Positions 46,163 through 55,967 of a stretch of DNA of 64,000 bases are shown here, in pieces (the first letter of the stretch is position 1; the number at the start of each line of letters is the position of its first letter). A model generated the notes under the pieces. It searched no databases. It worked only from the letters and a program-made list of their open reading frames with translations, and had not been told where the DNA came from. Source of the stretch: an uncultured Altererythrobacter sp. (GTDB lineage Bacteria > Pseudomonadota > Alphaproteobacteria > Sphingomonadales > Sphingomonadaceae); NCBI GenBank assembly GCA_913055875.1, contig CAJXJY010000007.1, forward strand, positions 56,959 through 120,958, in the 5' to 3' direction. The position numbers and the translations under genes are program-made.

Positions 46163-47779
46163 TCAGTCGTCGTCGTCCTCGTCTTCCTCGTCCTCGTCAA
46201 GTTTCATTTCCGATGCCTCGAGATAGGACGAGCCCGCCGCGATGGCTTCGATCTGCTGCAGGGCGAGCTTGCCGCGTCTCTCCGAATGCGGCGACGCGAC
46301 GAGGAATTCGACGATCCCCTTCGCACGGTCGAATTCGCCCTGCATGGCGAGATCGAGCGCGTAGTCCACACGCAATATTGTCGACTCGGGCGCCAGTTCG
46401 AACGCTCGCGCCAGCGCGGCGCGCGCGGTATCCGGAATGTCCTCGCCAGCCTGCGCGTAGCTCTTCCAGTACAGCGAGAGCGGAAACGGATTGTCCGGAT
46501 TGACCCGGTTGGCGACAACCGCGTGCTCGCGCGCGACCGGCCAGAACCCGTCTTCGTCGTTGTATCGGGCGACATCCATCAGGAATTCGGCTTTCAGGGC
46601 GTTGGCACGGCCATTGTCCGGATCGAGCGCCAGGGCTTTTTCGATCGTGGCGAGCGCGTAGCCCATTTCGATCGAGCCCGGTTCCGCGTCGTCCCTGTCA
46701 AGCCCGTTTTCGCGCGCCTCTTCATAGGCAAGTCGCCAGGCATCGCGACGCGCGAGCAGCTTCTGCGCATGGGCGATCTCGTTCCATATGTGCACCCGAT
46801 CGGGAGCTTTTTCCGCCAGGTCCTGCAGCCTTTCCGACGTCTTTTCGCGACCCGTTGCCCGCCTGTTGGCGAGCCGCAGCGATTCGAACTCGGAATCCAC
46901 GTCGTCGAGTTCGACGATATCGAGCCGTCCGTCGTAGGCGATCGGCTCGCGGCCGCGAATATAGGTCGGGCTCTTGCCCATGTATTTCTTCAGGTCGCGT
47001 TCCAGTTCGTCGAGATCGCCGAAAGCCGCCACGGCGGCGCTGGCCCGGTCTTCGCCCCTGCCGAGGCGGAGGAGGAAATCGTTGAGCTGCCGTCCGCGCT
47101 CGCGGTCGCTGTGCAGCATGTGCACCAGCAGCCAGCCTCGGGTGTAGACCTGATAGGATTCGAAATCGGACAGTTCGCTTTGCGGCCGCGTCAGCATCTT
47201 CTCGACCGAAATCTGGCGCTGGATGCCCGTCAGCGTGCTGCCGCGATAAAGCGGCGGCTTGCCGTAGGTCCAGTTGCCGTCTTCGTCGAACTCGGTCGTG
47301 GCGTAGTATTCGGCGAACCCCTCGCGGTACCAGCCGGGATAGGCGTAGGGGAAGTAACGGTACATGAAGTGATGCCCGTATTCGTGGAACATCACTTCCT
47401 GCCCGCTCAGCTCTCCCCGGCGCGCGACGGTACGCTGGGTAACGGCGTAGCTGCCGTCGAGCTGGTTGGAGTAATAGCCTGCGACACCGCCGTACTTGCG
47501 CCCGGCCATCGCCTCCATGACATCGCGCGAATCTCCGAGGATGTAGATCGTAAGCCGGTTGGGCGAGGGCGTCGGAGGGATCCGGTAGCGCAAGCGCATC
47601 AGTGCGTCGAAGCGCTCGAATTTCAGCGCCCATTCGCGCAAGTTTTCCTCGCCGCCGGTCGAGAGCAGGATGAAATTGTCGGTATCGGCCCGGCGCCACG
47701 TTTCGGCCTGCGCGGGCGCAACGGCGAGCAGCCACAGTCCCGCCACTGCGAGGATCAAGCGGTAGATGCGGTTCATCAT
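46163..47779 (-). CDS. Secreted zinc metallopeptidase with TPR-like tail, paralogue 2
   Basis: The 538-residue protein has a signal peptide (residues 1-25, ending APAQAE), a gluzincin-type peptidase domain with His132-Glu133-x-x-His136 (FHEYGHHF) and the third ligand Glu153 in EGFAEYY, and a C-terminal half of TPR-like helical repeats (ALALDPDNGRANALKAEFL, ARAFELAPESTILRVDYAL). It ends in an acidic tail (EDEEDEDDDD). The closest comparison is the DUF1570 group of putative peptidases. The ATGATG start overlaps the stop of the paralogue upstream by four bases. Both proteins are expected in the periplasm. The substrate is unknown. Confidence 0.8.
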   Translation of the reverse strand: MMNRIYRLILAVAGLWLLAVAPAQAETWRRADTDNFILLSTGGEENLREWALKFERFDALMRLRYRIPPTPSPNRLTIYILGDSRDVMEAMAGRKYGGVAGYYSNQLDGSYAVTQRTVARRGELSGQEVMFHEYGHHFMYRYFPYAYPGWYREGFAEYYATTEFDEDGNWTYGKPPLYRGSTLTGIQRQISVEKMLTRPQSELSDFESYQVYTRGWLLVHMLHSDRERGRQLNDFLLRLGRGEDRASAAVAAFGDLDELERDLKKYMGKSPTYIRGREPIAYDGRLDIVELDDVDSEFESLRLANRRATGREKTSERLQDLAEKAPDRVHIWNEIAHAQKLLARRDAWRLAYEEARENGLDRDDAEPGSIEMGYALATIEKALALDPDNGRANALKAEFLMDVARYNDEDGFWPVAREHAVVANRVNPDNPFPLSLYWKSYAQAGEDIPDTARAALARAFELAPESTILRVDYALDLAMQGEFDRAKGIVEFLVASPHSERRGKLALQQIEAIAAGSSYLEASEMKLDEDEEDEDDDD

Positions 47780-49332
47780 TCTTCGTCCCCCTCCGGCGCC
47801 GGCACATCCGGGACTTCGACCGCACCCCCGCCGTCCCGCATGGATTCGAACCGCCGGATCAGCGCCTGCCAGCTCTCTCCGCCATGCGGGTTGTTGGCGA
47901 GGATCTGCACCAGCCGGATCGCCTCGCCGTAGCGACCGTTCGAAGCGAGTTGCATCGCGTGGGCGACCCTTACCTCGGACGCCTCGGGGGCGAAGGAGAA
48001 GGCCGTTTCGTAGGCGGCCGACGTTTGCGGATCGCGTCTGCCCTGCCGGGCGAAGCTCTGCGCGTAGTGATACAGCGGCAGCGGATCGTAGGGATCGGTC
48101 TTGTTTGCGGCGAGGATATGCGCGCGCGCGGCATCCCATTCCTCGCTGTCGTAGTCGCCCGCATCGGCGAGACGGTCGATAAGGATCATCGCCTTGAAGA
48201 CATTGGCGTGGGCATGGCCCGGATCGGTCGCGATGGCGCGCTCGAAAGCCGCCTCGGCCGCCGAGAAGTCAGGCTCGGCGTCGTCTTCTTCGCTGTCCCG
48301 GGCGAGTTCCCGGGCGTGGTCGTATTCGGCCCGGCCGAGCTGGAACAAGGCTTCCGCGCTCGCCGCCTCGCCTGCGCCGAGCTCGCGCAGCGCCGCCAGC
48401 GCATCGTCGAATTCACCGCCCGAGCGCCGCATCATCGTCAGTTCGACGACGCGCGAGTCTGCCGCGGACAGCGGCGTTATCGAAATCTCGTCGTAATATT
48501 CGAGCGGAGCATCGGACTTCGAATAGCCCATCCGTCCGTCCGAATAATCGCGCAGGTCGCGGTCGAGCCGGTCGAGGTCGCCGAACGCGGCCTCGGCCGC
48601 GGCGAGCGGCTCGGCGCCCGCATTGATGGCGTTGAGATACCGGCTGAGCTTGTCTCCGCGTCCGTGTTCCTGCGAATAGAGCATGTGCGTCAGCGCCCAC
48701 GACCAGCCGTAGAACGCGTTGCTTTTCGAGCCTTCGATCTCGTGCGGGCGGCTGGTCAGCAGCACCTCTACCGGGATCGGACCGAAATACCGGATCTCCG
48801 CCGCGCGGTGAAACGCCGGCTTGCCGAAATACCAGTCGCCGTTCTTTTCGAACTCGGCCGTCGCGACGAATTCGGCGAAGCCCTCGACGAACCAGGCGGG
48901 CGCGGGAATCGAGAAGTTGTTGAAGAAGAAATGGTGGGCGTATTCGTGGAACAGCGTGCGTTTGCCCGACAGGCGGTCCTTGTCGCGCGTCTGGCGGCGG
49001 TTGCTGACCGCATAGCTCCCCTCGACCGAAGCGCTGTAGAATCCCGCGACATCGTCGCGGCCGAGCAGCCGTTCGACGTCGCTCGCGCCGGACACCATGT
49101 AGATGGTCAGCTTGGTCGGGCTGTCCTTGGCGGGGCGATTCCACAGCATCCGGAGCAGCGCATCGAACTTCTCGACCTCGTGCGCGAAGTCTTCCAGATC
49201 GGATGCGCGGCCGTCGCTGTAAATGGTGAAATGATGCGTGTCGGCGCGGTGCCAGTCGGTGGCCTGAGCCTGCGACACCAACAATAGCGACGCCAAAATT
49301 ACGGCGATGAACCGCGAAAATCCTGTAACCAT
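47776..49332 (-). CDS. Secreted zinc metallopeptidase with TPR-like tail, paralogue 1
   Basis: The 518-residue protein shares the whole plan of its neighbour: signal peptide (residues 1-24), conserved opening TDWHRADTHHFTIYSDG, His129-Glu130-x-x-His133 (FHEYAHHF) with Glu150 in EGFAEF, and a TPR-like C-terminal half (FERAIATDPGHAHANVFKAMI, YETAFSFAPEASEVRVAHAM). It matches the downstream gene over its full length and the two are coupled by a four-base overlap, so they arose by tandem duplication. The start MVTGFSRF gives a clean signal peptide. Periplasmic. The substrate is unknown. Confidence 0.8.
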   Translation of the reverse strand: MVTGFSRFIAVILASLLLVSQAQATDWHRADTHHFTIYSDGRASDLEDFAHEVEKFDALLRMLWNRPAKDSPTKLTIYMVSGASDVERLLGRDDVAGFYSASVEGSYAVSNRRQTRDKDRLSGKRTLFHEYAHHFFFNNFSIPAPAWFVEGFAEFVATAEFEKNGDWYFGKPAFHRAAEIRYFGPIPVEVLLTSRPHEIEGSKSNAFYGWSWALTHMLYSQEHGRGDKLSRYLNAINAGAEPLAAAEAAFGDLDRLDRDLRDYSDGRMGYSKSDAPLEYYDEISITPLSAADSRVVELTMMRRSGGEFDDALAALRELGAGEAASAEALFQLGRAEYDHARELARDSEEDDAEPDFSAAEAAFERAIATDPGHAHANVFKAMILIDRLADAGDYDSEEWDAARAHILAANKTDPYDPLPLYHYAQSFARQGRRDPQTSAAYETAFSFAPEASEVRVAHAMQLASNGRYGEAIRLVQILANNPHGGESWQALIRRFESMRDGGGAVEVPDVPAPEGDEE

Positions 49333-49398
49333 GGTTTGCGAACCCCGTTTCCGGACGCGAGTGTGCATTGTGGCCGGTGACGATTCAACCGGTTATTT

Positions 49399-51564
49399 TC
49401 ACACGAAACTATAGGGATCGATATCGACCGAGACGCGCACCCCGCGCGGAAAGTCGAGCTGGCCGAGCCAGTCGCGGATGACGTCCTGCACCTGCGCGCT
49501 GCGGCGCGCGTTGAGCAGCAGGCGGTAGCGATATCGTCCGCGCAGCAGCGCCATCGGGGCGGGGGCGGGGCCGAGGATCAGGATCTCGTCGTGGTGCGGG
49601 CGGGTGGCGCCGATGCGGTTCGCCGCGTGCTTCGCTTCGGCCTCGTCCTCGCTGGAAACGATGATCGCCGCCCAGCGGCCGAAGGGCGGTGCGCCGGCGT
49701 GGCGGCGGCCCTCGGTTTCGGCTTCGTAGAAGGCATCGCGATCGCCCGCCGCCAGCGCCTCGATCACCGGGGCTTCGGGGTGGCGCGTCTGGATCAGGAC
49801 GGTCCCCGGTTTGGCCCCGCGCCCGGCGCGGCCTGCGACCTGCGCGATCTGCTGGTAGGTGCGTTCGGCCGCGCGCAGATCGCCGCCTTCGAGCCCCAGA
49901 TCGGCGTCGATTACTCCGACCAGTGTCAGCTCGGGGAAGTGGAAGCCCTTGGTCACCAGCTGCGTGCCGACGATGACGTCGATCGCCTTCGCTTCCGCCT
50001 GCGCGACGAATTCGGCTGCCTTCTCGGGCGTGTTGAGCGTGTCCGAGGTCACTACCGCCACGCGCGCCTCGGGCAGGATTTCGGCAACCTCGTCGGCGAT
50101 GCGCTCGACCCCGGGGCCGCAGGCGACCAGGCAGTCGGGCTCGCCGCATTCGGGACAGGTCGCGGGCGGTTGCTCCTCGTGCCCGCAGTGATGGCAGGCC
50201 AGCCGCTGGCTGAAGCGGTGCTCGACCAGCCACGCGGTGCAGTTCGAACACTGGAAACGGAAGCCGCAATTGCGGCACAGCGTCAGCGGAGCATAACCGC
50301 GGCGGTTGAGGAACAGCAGCGACTGCTCGCCGCGTTCGAGCCGCGCGAACAGCTCGCGCGCCAGCGGCGGGGCGATCCAGCGCCCGCGCTCGGGCTTGTC
50401 CTCGGTCAGGTCGAGGACCTGGATCTCGGGCAGCTCGGCCGCGCCGAAGCGGCTCGGCAGCTCGAGCTTCTCGTAGACCCCGCTCTCGGCCATCTGCAGG
50501 CTTTCGAGCGCCGGGGTTGCGCTGGCCAGCACCACCGGCAATTTCTCGAACCGCGCGCGCATCACCGCAACGTCGCGCGCGTTGTAGCGCACTCCGTCGT
50601 CCTGCTTGAAGCTTACCTCGTGCGCCTCGTCGACCACGATCAGACCGAGATTGCGATAGGGCAGGAACAGCGAGGAGCGCGCCCCGACCACCACCTGCGC
50701 CTCGCCCGAGGCGATCGCGCGCCAGGCGCGGCGGCGCTCGGTCGATTTGAGCGAGCTGTGCCACACTACCGGCGGCGCGCCGAAGCGATCCTCGAAGCGG
50801 CGCAGGAAGGCTTCGGTCAACGCGATTTCGGGCAGCAGCACCAGCACCTGCAGTTCGATCCGCAAGGCCGCCGCCATCGGCTCGAAATAGGTCTCGGTCT
50901 TGCCCGACCCGGTCACCCCGTCGAGCAGGAACGGTGCGAATTCGCGTGCTTCGACCGCGTCGACCAGCCGCGCCGAGACCGCCTTTTGCTCCTCGCTCAG
51001 TTCGACCGTCGCGTGCCCGGCATCGGCGCGCGGGTAGGGCCGGTCGATATCGACCTCGACCGGCTCGAGGCAACCCTGGTTGAGCAGCCCGCGCACCACC
51101 CCGTCCGACACGCCCGCCAGTTCGGCCAGTTCGCGGATCGTCGCCTGCTCGCCCTGCAGCGCGTCGAGCGCCTGCGCGCGCTTGGGTGTCATCCGGTCGG
51201 GCTCGGTGCCGGTCAGGCGATATTCGGTCACCGTCGCCGGACCTCGCAGCGCCCCGCCCGATGAGATCACCATCCGCGCGACCGAGGATAGCGGCGCGCA
51301 GTAGTAGTCGGCCGTCCATTCGATCAGCCGCCGCAGCTCGGCGCGGATCGGCGGAACGGGCAGCACATCGAGCAGCGGGCGCAGCTTTGCCTCGGGCACC
51401 GAATCGCCCGGCAGGCGTTTCTCTTCCCACACGATCCCGGTGATCTGGCGGGGGCCGAGCGGGGCGACCACGACCGAGCCGTGCTCGACCGCCAAGCCAT
51501 CGGGAACGCGATAGTCGAGGACGCCGAGCGCGGCGTTGAAGACGAGGCAGCGGACGCGGTTCAT
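49399..51564 (-). CDS. priA: Primosomal protein N' (replication restart helicase PriA)
   Basis: 3'-5' helicase that recognises stalled forks and reloads the replisome. The 721-residue protein has the N-terminal DNA-binding domain (RCLVFNAALGVLDYRVP), Walker A GVTGSGKTETYF near residue 210, the DEAH-type motif IVVDEAHE near residue 305, GARSSLF, and the zinc-binding segment with eight Cys (CRNCGFRFQCSNC, CHHCGHEEQPPATCPECGEPDC). The order of motifs is complete and the length normal. It diverges from the DUF4197 gene. The nearby transaldolase and cobT genes are frequent neighbours in alphaproteobacteria. Confidence 0.97.
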   Translation of the reverse strand: MNRVRCLVFNAALGVLDYRVPDGLAVEHGSVVVAPLGPRQITGIVWEEKRLPGDSVPEAKLRPLLDVLPVPPIRAELRRLIEWTADYYCAPLSSVARMVISSGGALRGPATVTEYRLTGTEPDRMTPKRAQALDALQGEQATIRELAELAGVSDGVVRGLLNQGCLEPVEVDIDRPYPRADAGHATVELSEEQKAVSARLVDAVEAREFAPFLLDGVTGSGKTETYFEPMAAALRIELQVLVLLPEIALTEAFLRRFEDRFGAPPVVWHSSLKSTERRRAWRAIASGEAQVVVGARSSLFLPYRNLGLIVVDEAHEVSFKQDDGVRYNARDVAVMRARFEKLPVVLASATPALESLQMAESGVYEKLELPSRFGAAELPEIQVLDLTEDKPERGRWIAPPLARELFARLERGEQSLLFLNRRGYAPLTLCRNCGFRFQCSNCTAWLVEHRFSQRLACHHCGHEEQPPATCPECGEPDCLVACGPGVERIADEVAEILPEARVAVVTSDTLNTPEKAAEFVAQAEAKAIDVIVGTQLVTKGFHFPELTLVGVIDADLGLEGGDLRAAERTYQQIAQVAGRAGRGAKPGTVLIQTRHPEAPVIEALAAGDRDAFYEAETEGRRHAGAPPFGRWAAIIVSSEDEAEAKHAANRIGATRPHHDEILILGPAPAPMALLRGRYRYRLLLNARRSAQVQDVIRDWLGQLDFPRGVRVSVDIDPYSFV

Positions 51565-51620
51565 GTGTCCGCTTCATATGAGAGCCGCAGGGTGGGCGCG
51601 GCAAGACGAGGAGTATCGAA

Positions 51621-52316
51621 ATGTCCGATTTGTTGACCCGCCCACTGCCGCGCCGTTCATTGCTGGGCGGCATCGCCGCCGCCGGCGGCTTGCTCGCCAT
51701 CCCCGGTTGCGCCGGCTTGCCCGGCTTCGGCTTCACCGACGCCATCCGTCGGCTGCTGTTCCTGTCGAGCGAGCGCGCCTTCGCCCGGCTGACCGCGCCC
51801 GGCGGGTTCTGGGATCAGCAGGTGGCCGAGATCGGCTTGAGCAATATCATGGGGACGCGCGGCGATATCCTGTCCTCGATCCTGACCTCGACGCTGTTCA
51901 AGGACCAGCTCGAGGACGCCTTCGCCGACGTCGCGATCCGCGGTGCCGAGCGGGCCGCGCCGATCGTCGCCGACGCGGTGCGGATTGTGGGGCTTGATGC
52001 TGCCGAGGCGCTGGTGCGCGGCGGGCCGACCGCGGCGACGAGCTTCCTGCGCGGCGAGATGGGCAACACGCTGGTCGATGCGATGGTGCCCGAACTGGGC
52101 GATGCGATCCGGATCGCGCGCGACCCGGTGATCGGCCAGGCGATCGCACGGCTCTCGGGCGTCGACGTGGCGAGCGTCGCGACGCGCTTCTCCAACGGCA
52201 TCAACGATGCGATCTGGGAAGAGATGGGGCTCGAGGAAGCCGCCATCCGCCGCGATCCCGAAGCGACCAACGACCCGGTGCTGATCGGCGTGTTCGGGGT
52301 CGGCTCGCGAATTTAG
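51621..52316 (+). CDS. DUF4197-type exported protein
   Basis: Function unknown. The 231-residue protein starts with a Tat-like N-terminus (RPLPRRSLLGGIAAAGGLLAIPGCAG): a twin-arginine pair followed by a moderately hydrophobic core and a possible lipobox Cys. The mature part is helical (GFWDQQVAEIGLSNIMG, TLFKDQLEDAFADVAIRGAERAAPIVADAV) as in the DUF4197 family. The start ATG follows GAGGAGTATCGA. It diverges from priA and precedes the transaldolase gene by 75 bases. Confidence 0.65.
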   Translation: MSDLLTRPLPRRSLLGGIAAAGGLLAIPGCAGLPGFGFTDAIRRLLFLSSERAFARLTAPGGFWDQQVAEIGLSNIMGTRGDILSSILTSTLFKDQLEDAFADVAIRGAERAAPIVADAVRIVGLDAAEALVRGGPTAATSFLRGEMGNTLVDAMVPELGDAIRIARDPVIGQAIARLSGVDVASVATRFSNGINDAIWEEMGLEEAAIRRDPEATNDPVLIGVFGVGSRI

Positions 52317-52391
52317 CGGCGGCGCGGGGCTAGCCGCTCCGCCGCGCCTTCGGTAGAGCGGCGGGGAATCGCAAACCCGGAGCCCGCACCC

Positions 52392-53048
52392 ATGCAATTC
52401 TTCGTCGACACTGCAGAGATCGACGCCATCGAGGAACTGGCCGCCACCGGCCTGCTCGACGGCGTCACCACCAACCCCTCGCTGATCGCCAAGTCGGGGC
52501 GCGACTTCATGGAGGTGACCAAGGAGATCTGCGACTTGGTCGACGGGCCGGTCAGTGCCGAAGTGGTCGCGCTCGATCACGATACGATGATGAAGGAAGC
52601 CGAGGTGCTGCGCCGGATCGCGGACAATGTCTGCATCAAGGTGCCGCTGACGATCGACGGGCTCAAGACCTGCAAGGCGCTCACCGATGACGGGACGATG
52701 GTCAATGTCACGCTGTGCTTCTCGGCCAACCAGGCGCTGCTCGCGGCAAAAGCGGGGGCGACTTTTGTCTCGCCCTTCGTCGGGCGGCATGACGACAACG
52801 GTTTCGACGGCATGGACCTGATCCGCGACATCCGCCAGATCTACGACAATTACCGCTTCGAGACCGAAATCCTCGTCGCTTCGGTGCGGCATGTGAACCA
52901 CGTGCTCGAAAGCGCACTGATCGGCGCCGACGTGATGACCGCGCCGCCGGCGGTGATCAAGGCGCTGTTCAAGCACGTGCTGACCGACAAGGGGATCGAG
53001 GGGTTCCTCGCCGACTGGGAAAAGACCGGCCAATCGATCCTCAAGTAA
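52392..53048 (+). CDS. Transaldolase / fructose-6-phosphate aldolase (small TalC-like type)
   Basis: Class I aldolase of the small transaldolase subfamily. The 218-residue TIM barrel has [27 protein letters not shown], the Schiff-base Lys83 in CIKVPLT, and the C-terminal [16 protein letters not shown]. Members act either as transaldolase or as fructose-6-phosphate aldolase; sequence alone does not decide here. It lies 16 bases upstream of cobT and is probably cotranscribed with it. Confidence 0.92.
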   Translation: MQFFVDTAEIDAIEELAATGLLDGVTTNPSLIAKSGRDFMEVTKEICDLVDGPVSAEVVALDHDTMMKEAEVLRRIADNVCIKVPLTIDGLKTCKALTDDGTMVNVTLCFSANQALLAAKAGATFVSPFVGRHDDNGFDGMDLIRDIRQIYDNYRFETEILVASVRHVNHVLESALIGADVMTAPPAVIKALFKHVLTDKGIEGFLADWEKTGQSILK

Positions 53049-53064
53049 GGGCATTTTCCGACGC

Positions 53065-54882
53065 GTGGCCGACAAGACACCCCTCGACCTGTTCAAGCAG
53101 TCGCTGACCGGCACGGCGCGCGCGGTGGCGCGCGAGCCGGAGGTCGAGGTCGCATGGAGCGCCGATGCGCCGTCCGCCTCGGGCAAGAATTTCCGCGTAC
53201 CGCTGCCGGGTCGCAACCTGCCCGAGGAACAGGCGAAGGAAGCGCGCGGGTTTGCCGACAGCTTCGCGCTGCGGCTGCGTCACCACAACGAGGCGCTGCA
53301 CGCGCGCAACGCGCCGTCGGAGCCGGTCGCGCGCGCCTGTTACGATGCGGTCGAGCAGATCCGCTACGAGGCACTCGGAGCCAACAATTTCAGCGGGATG
53401 CGCGGCAATCTTGATGCGGCGACCGAGCTGCGCACTGCGTCCGATCCGATTTCGCGCGCGCACGGCGAGAACGACGTTCCGCTGCAGTCCGCTCTCGGAC
53501 TTATGCTGCGCGAAAGCCTGACCGGCGCGCCGATCCCCGAGCGCGCGCGCGCCGGGGTCGAGATGGTGCGCGAATTCATCGAGGCGCGGATCGGCGACGA
53601 CTTCGAAGGGCTGGCACTGTCGCTCGACAATCAGGAAGCTTTCCAGTCGCTTGCGCTCGACATGTTGCAGCACCTCGAACTGACCATGCCCGACGACGAC
53701 GGCGCGTCCGACCGCGACGAGGGCGACGACGAGGACGGGCAGGACGAGCAGGACCAGGAAGGCGAGGACGAGTCCGACGGCGCCGAACCGCAATCGACCG
53801 AGATGGCGGGCGAGATGGCCGAGGGGGAGGCCGACGGCGACCAGGAGACGGAGGTCGAGGCCTCGGACGAGATGTCCGACGGCGAACCCGGCGAGGAGGG
53901 TGACGAGGGCATGCTGCCTGTGCGCCCCAACCGCCCGTGGACCGACATCCCCAACGATTTCGAATACAAATACTTCACCGACAAATTCGACGAGGTGATC
54001 GAGGCGCCCGAGCTGTGCGATTCCGAGGAACTCGACCGGCTGCGCGCCTATCTCGACAGCCAGCTCACGGGCCTGCAATCGGTGGTGACCAAGCTCGCCA
54101 ACCGGCTCCAGCGGCGGCTGATGGCGCAGCAGAACCGGAGCTGGGACTTCGACCAGGAAGAGGGCCTGCTCGACGCGGCGAGGCTCGCGCGCGTGGTGAT
54201 CAGCCCGGGCCATTCGCTCAGCTACAAGATCGAGCGCGACACCGAGTTCAAGGACACGGTGGTGACGCTGCTGATCGACAATTCCGGCAGCATGCGCGGG
54301 CGCCCGATCAGCATTGCCGCGATCAGCGCCGATATCCTCGCGCGCACGCTCGAGCGCTGCGGGGTCAAGACCGAAATCCTCGGCTTCACCACCCGCGCGT
54401 GGAAGGGCGGGCAGAGCCGTGAGGCATGGCTCGCCGACGGCAAGCCGCCGCATCCCGGCCGCCTCAACGACCTGCGCCACATCGTCTACAAGCAGGCCGA
54501 CGAGCCGTGGCGCCGCGCGCGCCGCAATCTCGGCCTGATGATGCGTGAGGGGCTGCTCAAGGAGAATATCGACGGCGAGGCGCTGCTATGGGCGCACCAG
54601 CGCCTGCTCGCGCGGCCCGAGGACCGCCGCATCCTGATGGTGATCTCCGACGGCGCGCCGGTCGACGACAGCACGCTCAGCGTCAACAATGCCGGCTATC
54701 TCGAACAGCATCTGCGCCGGGTGATCGAATGGATCGAGACCAAATCGCCGGTGCAACTCGCCGCGATCGGCATCGGCCACGACGTGACGCGCTATTACAA
54801 GCGCTCGGTGACGATCATGGACGTCGAGCAGCTCGGCGGGACGATCATCGAACAGCTGGCGGGCCTGTTCGAGGCGGAGTAA
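53065..54882 (+). CDS. cobT: Cobaltochelatase subunit CobT
   Basis: Subunit of the ATP-dependent CobNST chelatase that inserts cobalt into hydrogenobyrinate diamide in aerobic cobalamin synthesis. The 605-residue protein has the N-terminal CobT domain, a long acidic middle region (about residues 205-290, runs of Asp/Glu) and a C-terminal von Willebrand A domain with the metal-adhesion site Asp405-x-Ser407-x-Ser409 (DNSGSM). The start is a GTG 16 bases after the previous stop. cobS, its AAA+ partner, and cobN are not in the window. CobT/CobS homologues also occur in strains without cobalamin synthesis, so the pathway role is not proven here. Confidence 0.93.
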   Translation: MADKTPLDLFKQSLTGTARAVAREPEVEVAWSADAPSASGKNFRVPLPGRNLPEEQAKEARGFADSFALRLRHHNEALHARNAPSEPVARACYDAVEQIRYEALGANNFSGMRGNLDAATELRTASDPISRAHGENDVPLQSALGLMLRESLTGAPIPERARAGVEMVREFIEARIGDDFEGLALSLDNQEAFQSLALDMLQHLELTMPDDDGASDRDEGDDEDGQDEQDQEGEDESDGAEPQSTEMAGEMAEGEADGDQETEVEASDEMSDGEPGEEGDEGMLPVRPNRPWTDIPNDFEYKYFTDKFDEVIEAPELCDSEELDRLRAYLDSQLTGLQSVVTKLANRLQRRLMAQQNRSWDFDQEEGLLDAARLARVVISPGHSLSYKIERDTEFKDTVVTLLIDNSGSMRGRPISIAAISADILARTLERCGVKTEILGFTTRAWKGGQSREAWLADGKPPHPGRLNDLRHIVYKQADEPWRRARRNLGLMMREGLLKENIDGEALLWAHQRLLARPEDRRILMVISDGAPVDDSTLSVNNAGYLEQHLRRVIEWIETKSPVQLAAIGIGHDVTRYYKRSVTIMDVEQLGGTIIEQLAGLFEAE

Positions 54883-54886
54883 GTCA

Positions 54887-55333
54887 ATGTGGTGGTTTAT
54901 TGGAATCGGCGTTCTTCTGATTCTGGGGCTTATAGCTTATCGCGCGGAGAAGAGAGAGCAGCGCAAATTTTTGGCGCAGCTTGAGCGATATACGGCCCAA
55001 TTTCAGCAGGATATGTCGCTCGACCGGCTACCCGCCCTTGACCCAAGAGAATTGAACTACAATCCGAGCAGGGGCGAGATAGTCCACGGGGCTTGGAGCG
55101 ATATACGGAAGGGCGATCAGACCGGGCGTCTACTGATCACAAACAAGGCCATCATTTTCGAAGGGCTGCAACGCAATGAGCGCATTGCTAGAACATCGAT
55201 CAGCTCAGTGGAGCTAAGACGTGACGGATTGCTCATAAAACGCCGGACAGGAAAACACATAGCTTACCTTACGGGTCAGCGTGCCGATCTCCTTGCGCTC
55301 GCTCAGACCATTTTCTCGCCGGTATCTAGCTGA
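54887..55333 (+). CDS. Small membrane-anchored PH/GRAM-like protein
   Basis: Function unknown. The 148-residue protein has an N-terminal membrane helix (MWWFIGIGVLLILGLIAY), a charged linker (YRAEKREQRKFLAQLERY) and a C-terminal domain whose pattern (GRLLITNKAIIFEG, ISSVELRRDGLLIKRRTG, HIAYLTGQRADLLALAQTI) looks like a bacterial PH or GRAM-like fold with a C-terminal helix. It starts four bases after cobT but has lower GC (30 of 60 bases at 54901-54960), so it may be a later insertion. It precedes the ParDE pair. Confidence 0.6.
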   Translation: MWWFIGIGVLLILGLIAYRAEKREQRKFLAQLERYTAQFQQDMSLDRLPALDPRELNYNPSRGEIVHGAWSDIRKGDQTGRLLITNKAIIFEGLQRNERIARTSISSVELRRDGLLIKRRTGKHIAYLTGQRADLLALAQTIFSPVSS

Positions 55334-55411
55334 TGAAAATCACCGAAGCCGCTGACCACGCACGGCTAGCCACCTTGGCAAGCCTTCGCGGCTTGTGATA
55401 ACGCTCGCGCC

Positions 55412-55690
55412 ATGAACGCCGTCGCCGATATCAAGCGCGCGCTGCCGCAGGAGTTGCAGGATGCGATGGATGCGGCGATCGCCGAAGGGCGGTTCGAGAG
55501 CAATGGCGATATCCTGCTCGATGCGCTCTATCTCTGGCTCGACGAGGAGACCTTGCGGCAGGCCAAGCTGCAAAAGCTGCGCGATCTGATCGCGGAGGGC
55601 GAGGAAGGGCCCTATCTCGACGGCCCGGCGGCGATGGCAGAATTGCGCAAGCGGATGGTGGAGAAGGCGAAGCAGAGTGGGGCTCTATAG
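55412..55690 (+). CDS. parD: ParD-family antitoxin
   Basis: Antitoxin of a type II toxin-antitoxin pair, expected to bind the ParE toxin and autoregulate its promoter. The 92-residue protein has an N-terminal ribbon-helix-helix-like part (IKRALPQELQDAMDAAIAEGRFESNGDILLDALYLW) and a charged C-terminal helix that would wrap the toxin. It overlaps parE by 14 bases, as is usual for such pairs. Confidence 0.83.
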   Translation: MNAVADIKRALPQELQDAMDAAIAEGRFESNGDILLDALYLWLDEETLRQAKLQKLRDLIAEGEEGPYLDGPAAMAELRKRMVEKAKQSGAL

Positions 55691-55967
55691 GCTTTCGCCG
55701 CGCGCGCAGACGGACCTTGACGAAATCGCGGATCGCATCGCTCCCGACAATCCGCTGCGCACGGTCACTTTCGTCGATGAACTGACCGGGAAGTTCGAGA
55801 AGATCGGCGATCATCCGCTGGCCTATGGCCACCGTTCGGAACTGCCATCGCATTGCCGCGCTGCGGTTCACGGAAACTATCGGATAATCTACAAAGTCGA
55901 GGAGGAGGTGCCCGTGATCCTGCGCGTATTCCACGCCGCCTGCAACACGCATGGAATCGAGCTGTGA
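55677..55967 (+). CDS. parE: ParE/RelE-family toxin
   Basis: Toxin of the pair; ParE proteins poison DNA gyrase, RelE relatives cut mRNA. The 96-residue protein has the superfamily pattern YRLSPRAQTDLDEIADRI, the hydrophobic helix FVDELTGKFEKIGDHP, then RSELPSHCRAAVHGNYRIIYKVEEEVPVILRVFHAA, the typical end of the ParE branch. The start is GTG inside the parD coding region. The stop overlaps the nitroreductase start in GTGA. Confidence 0.85.
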   Translation: MGLYRLSPRAQTDLDEIADRIAPDNPLRTVTFVDELTGKFEKIGDHPLAYGHRSELPSHCRAAVHGNYRIIYKVEEEVPVILRVFHAACNTHGIEL

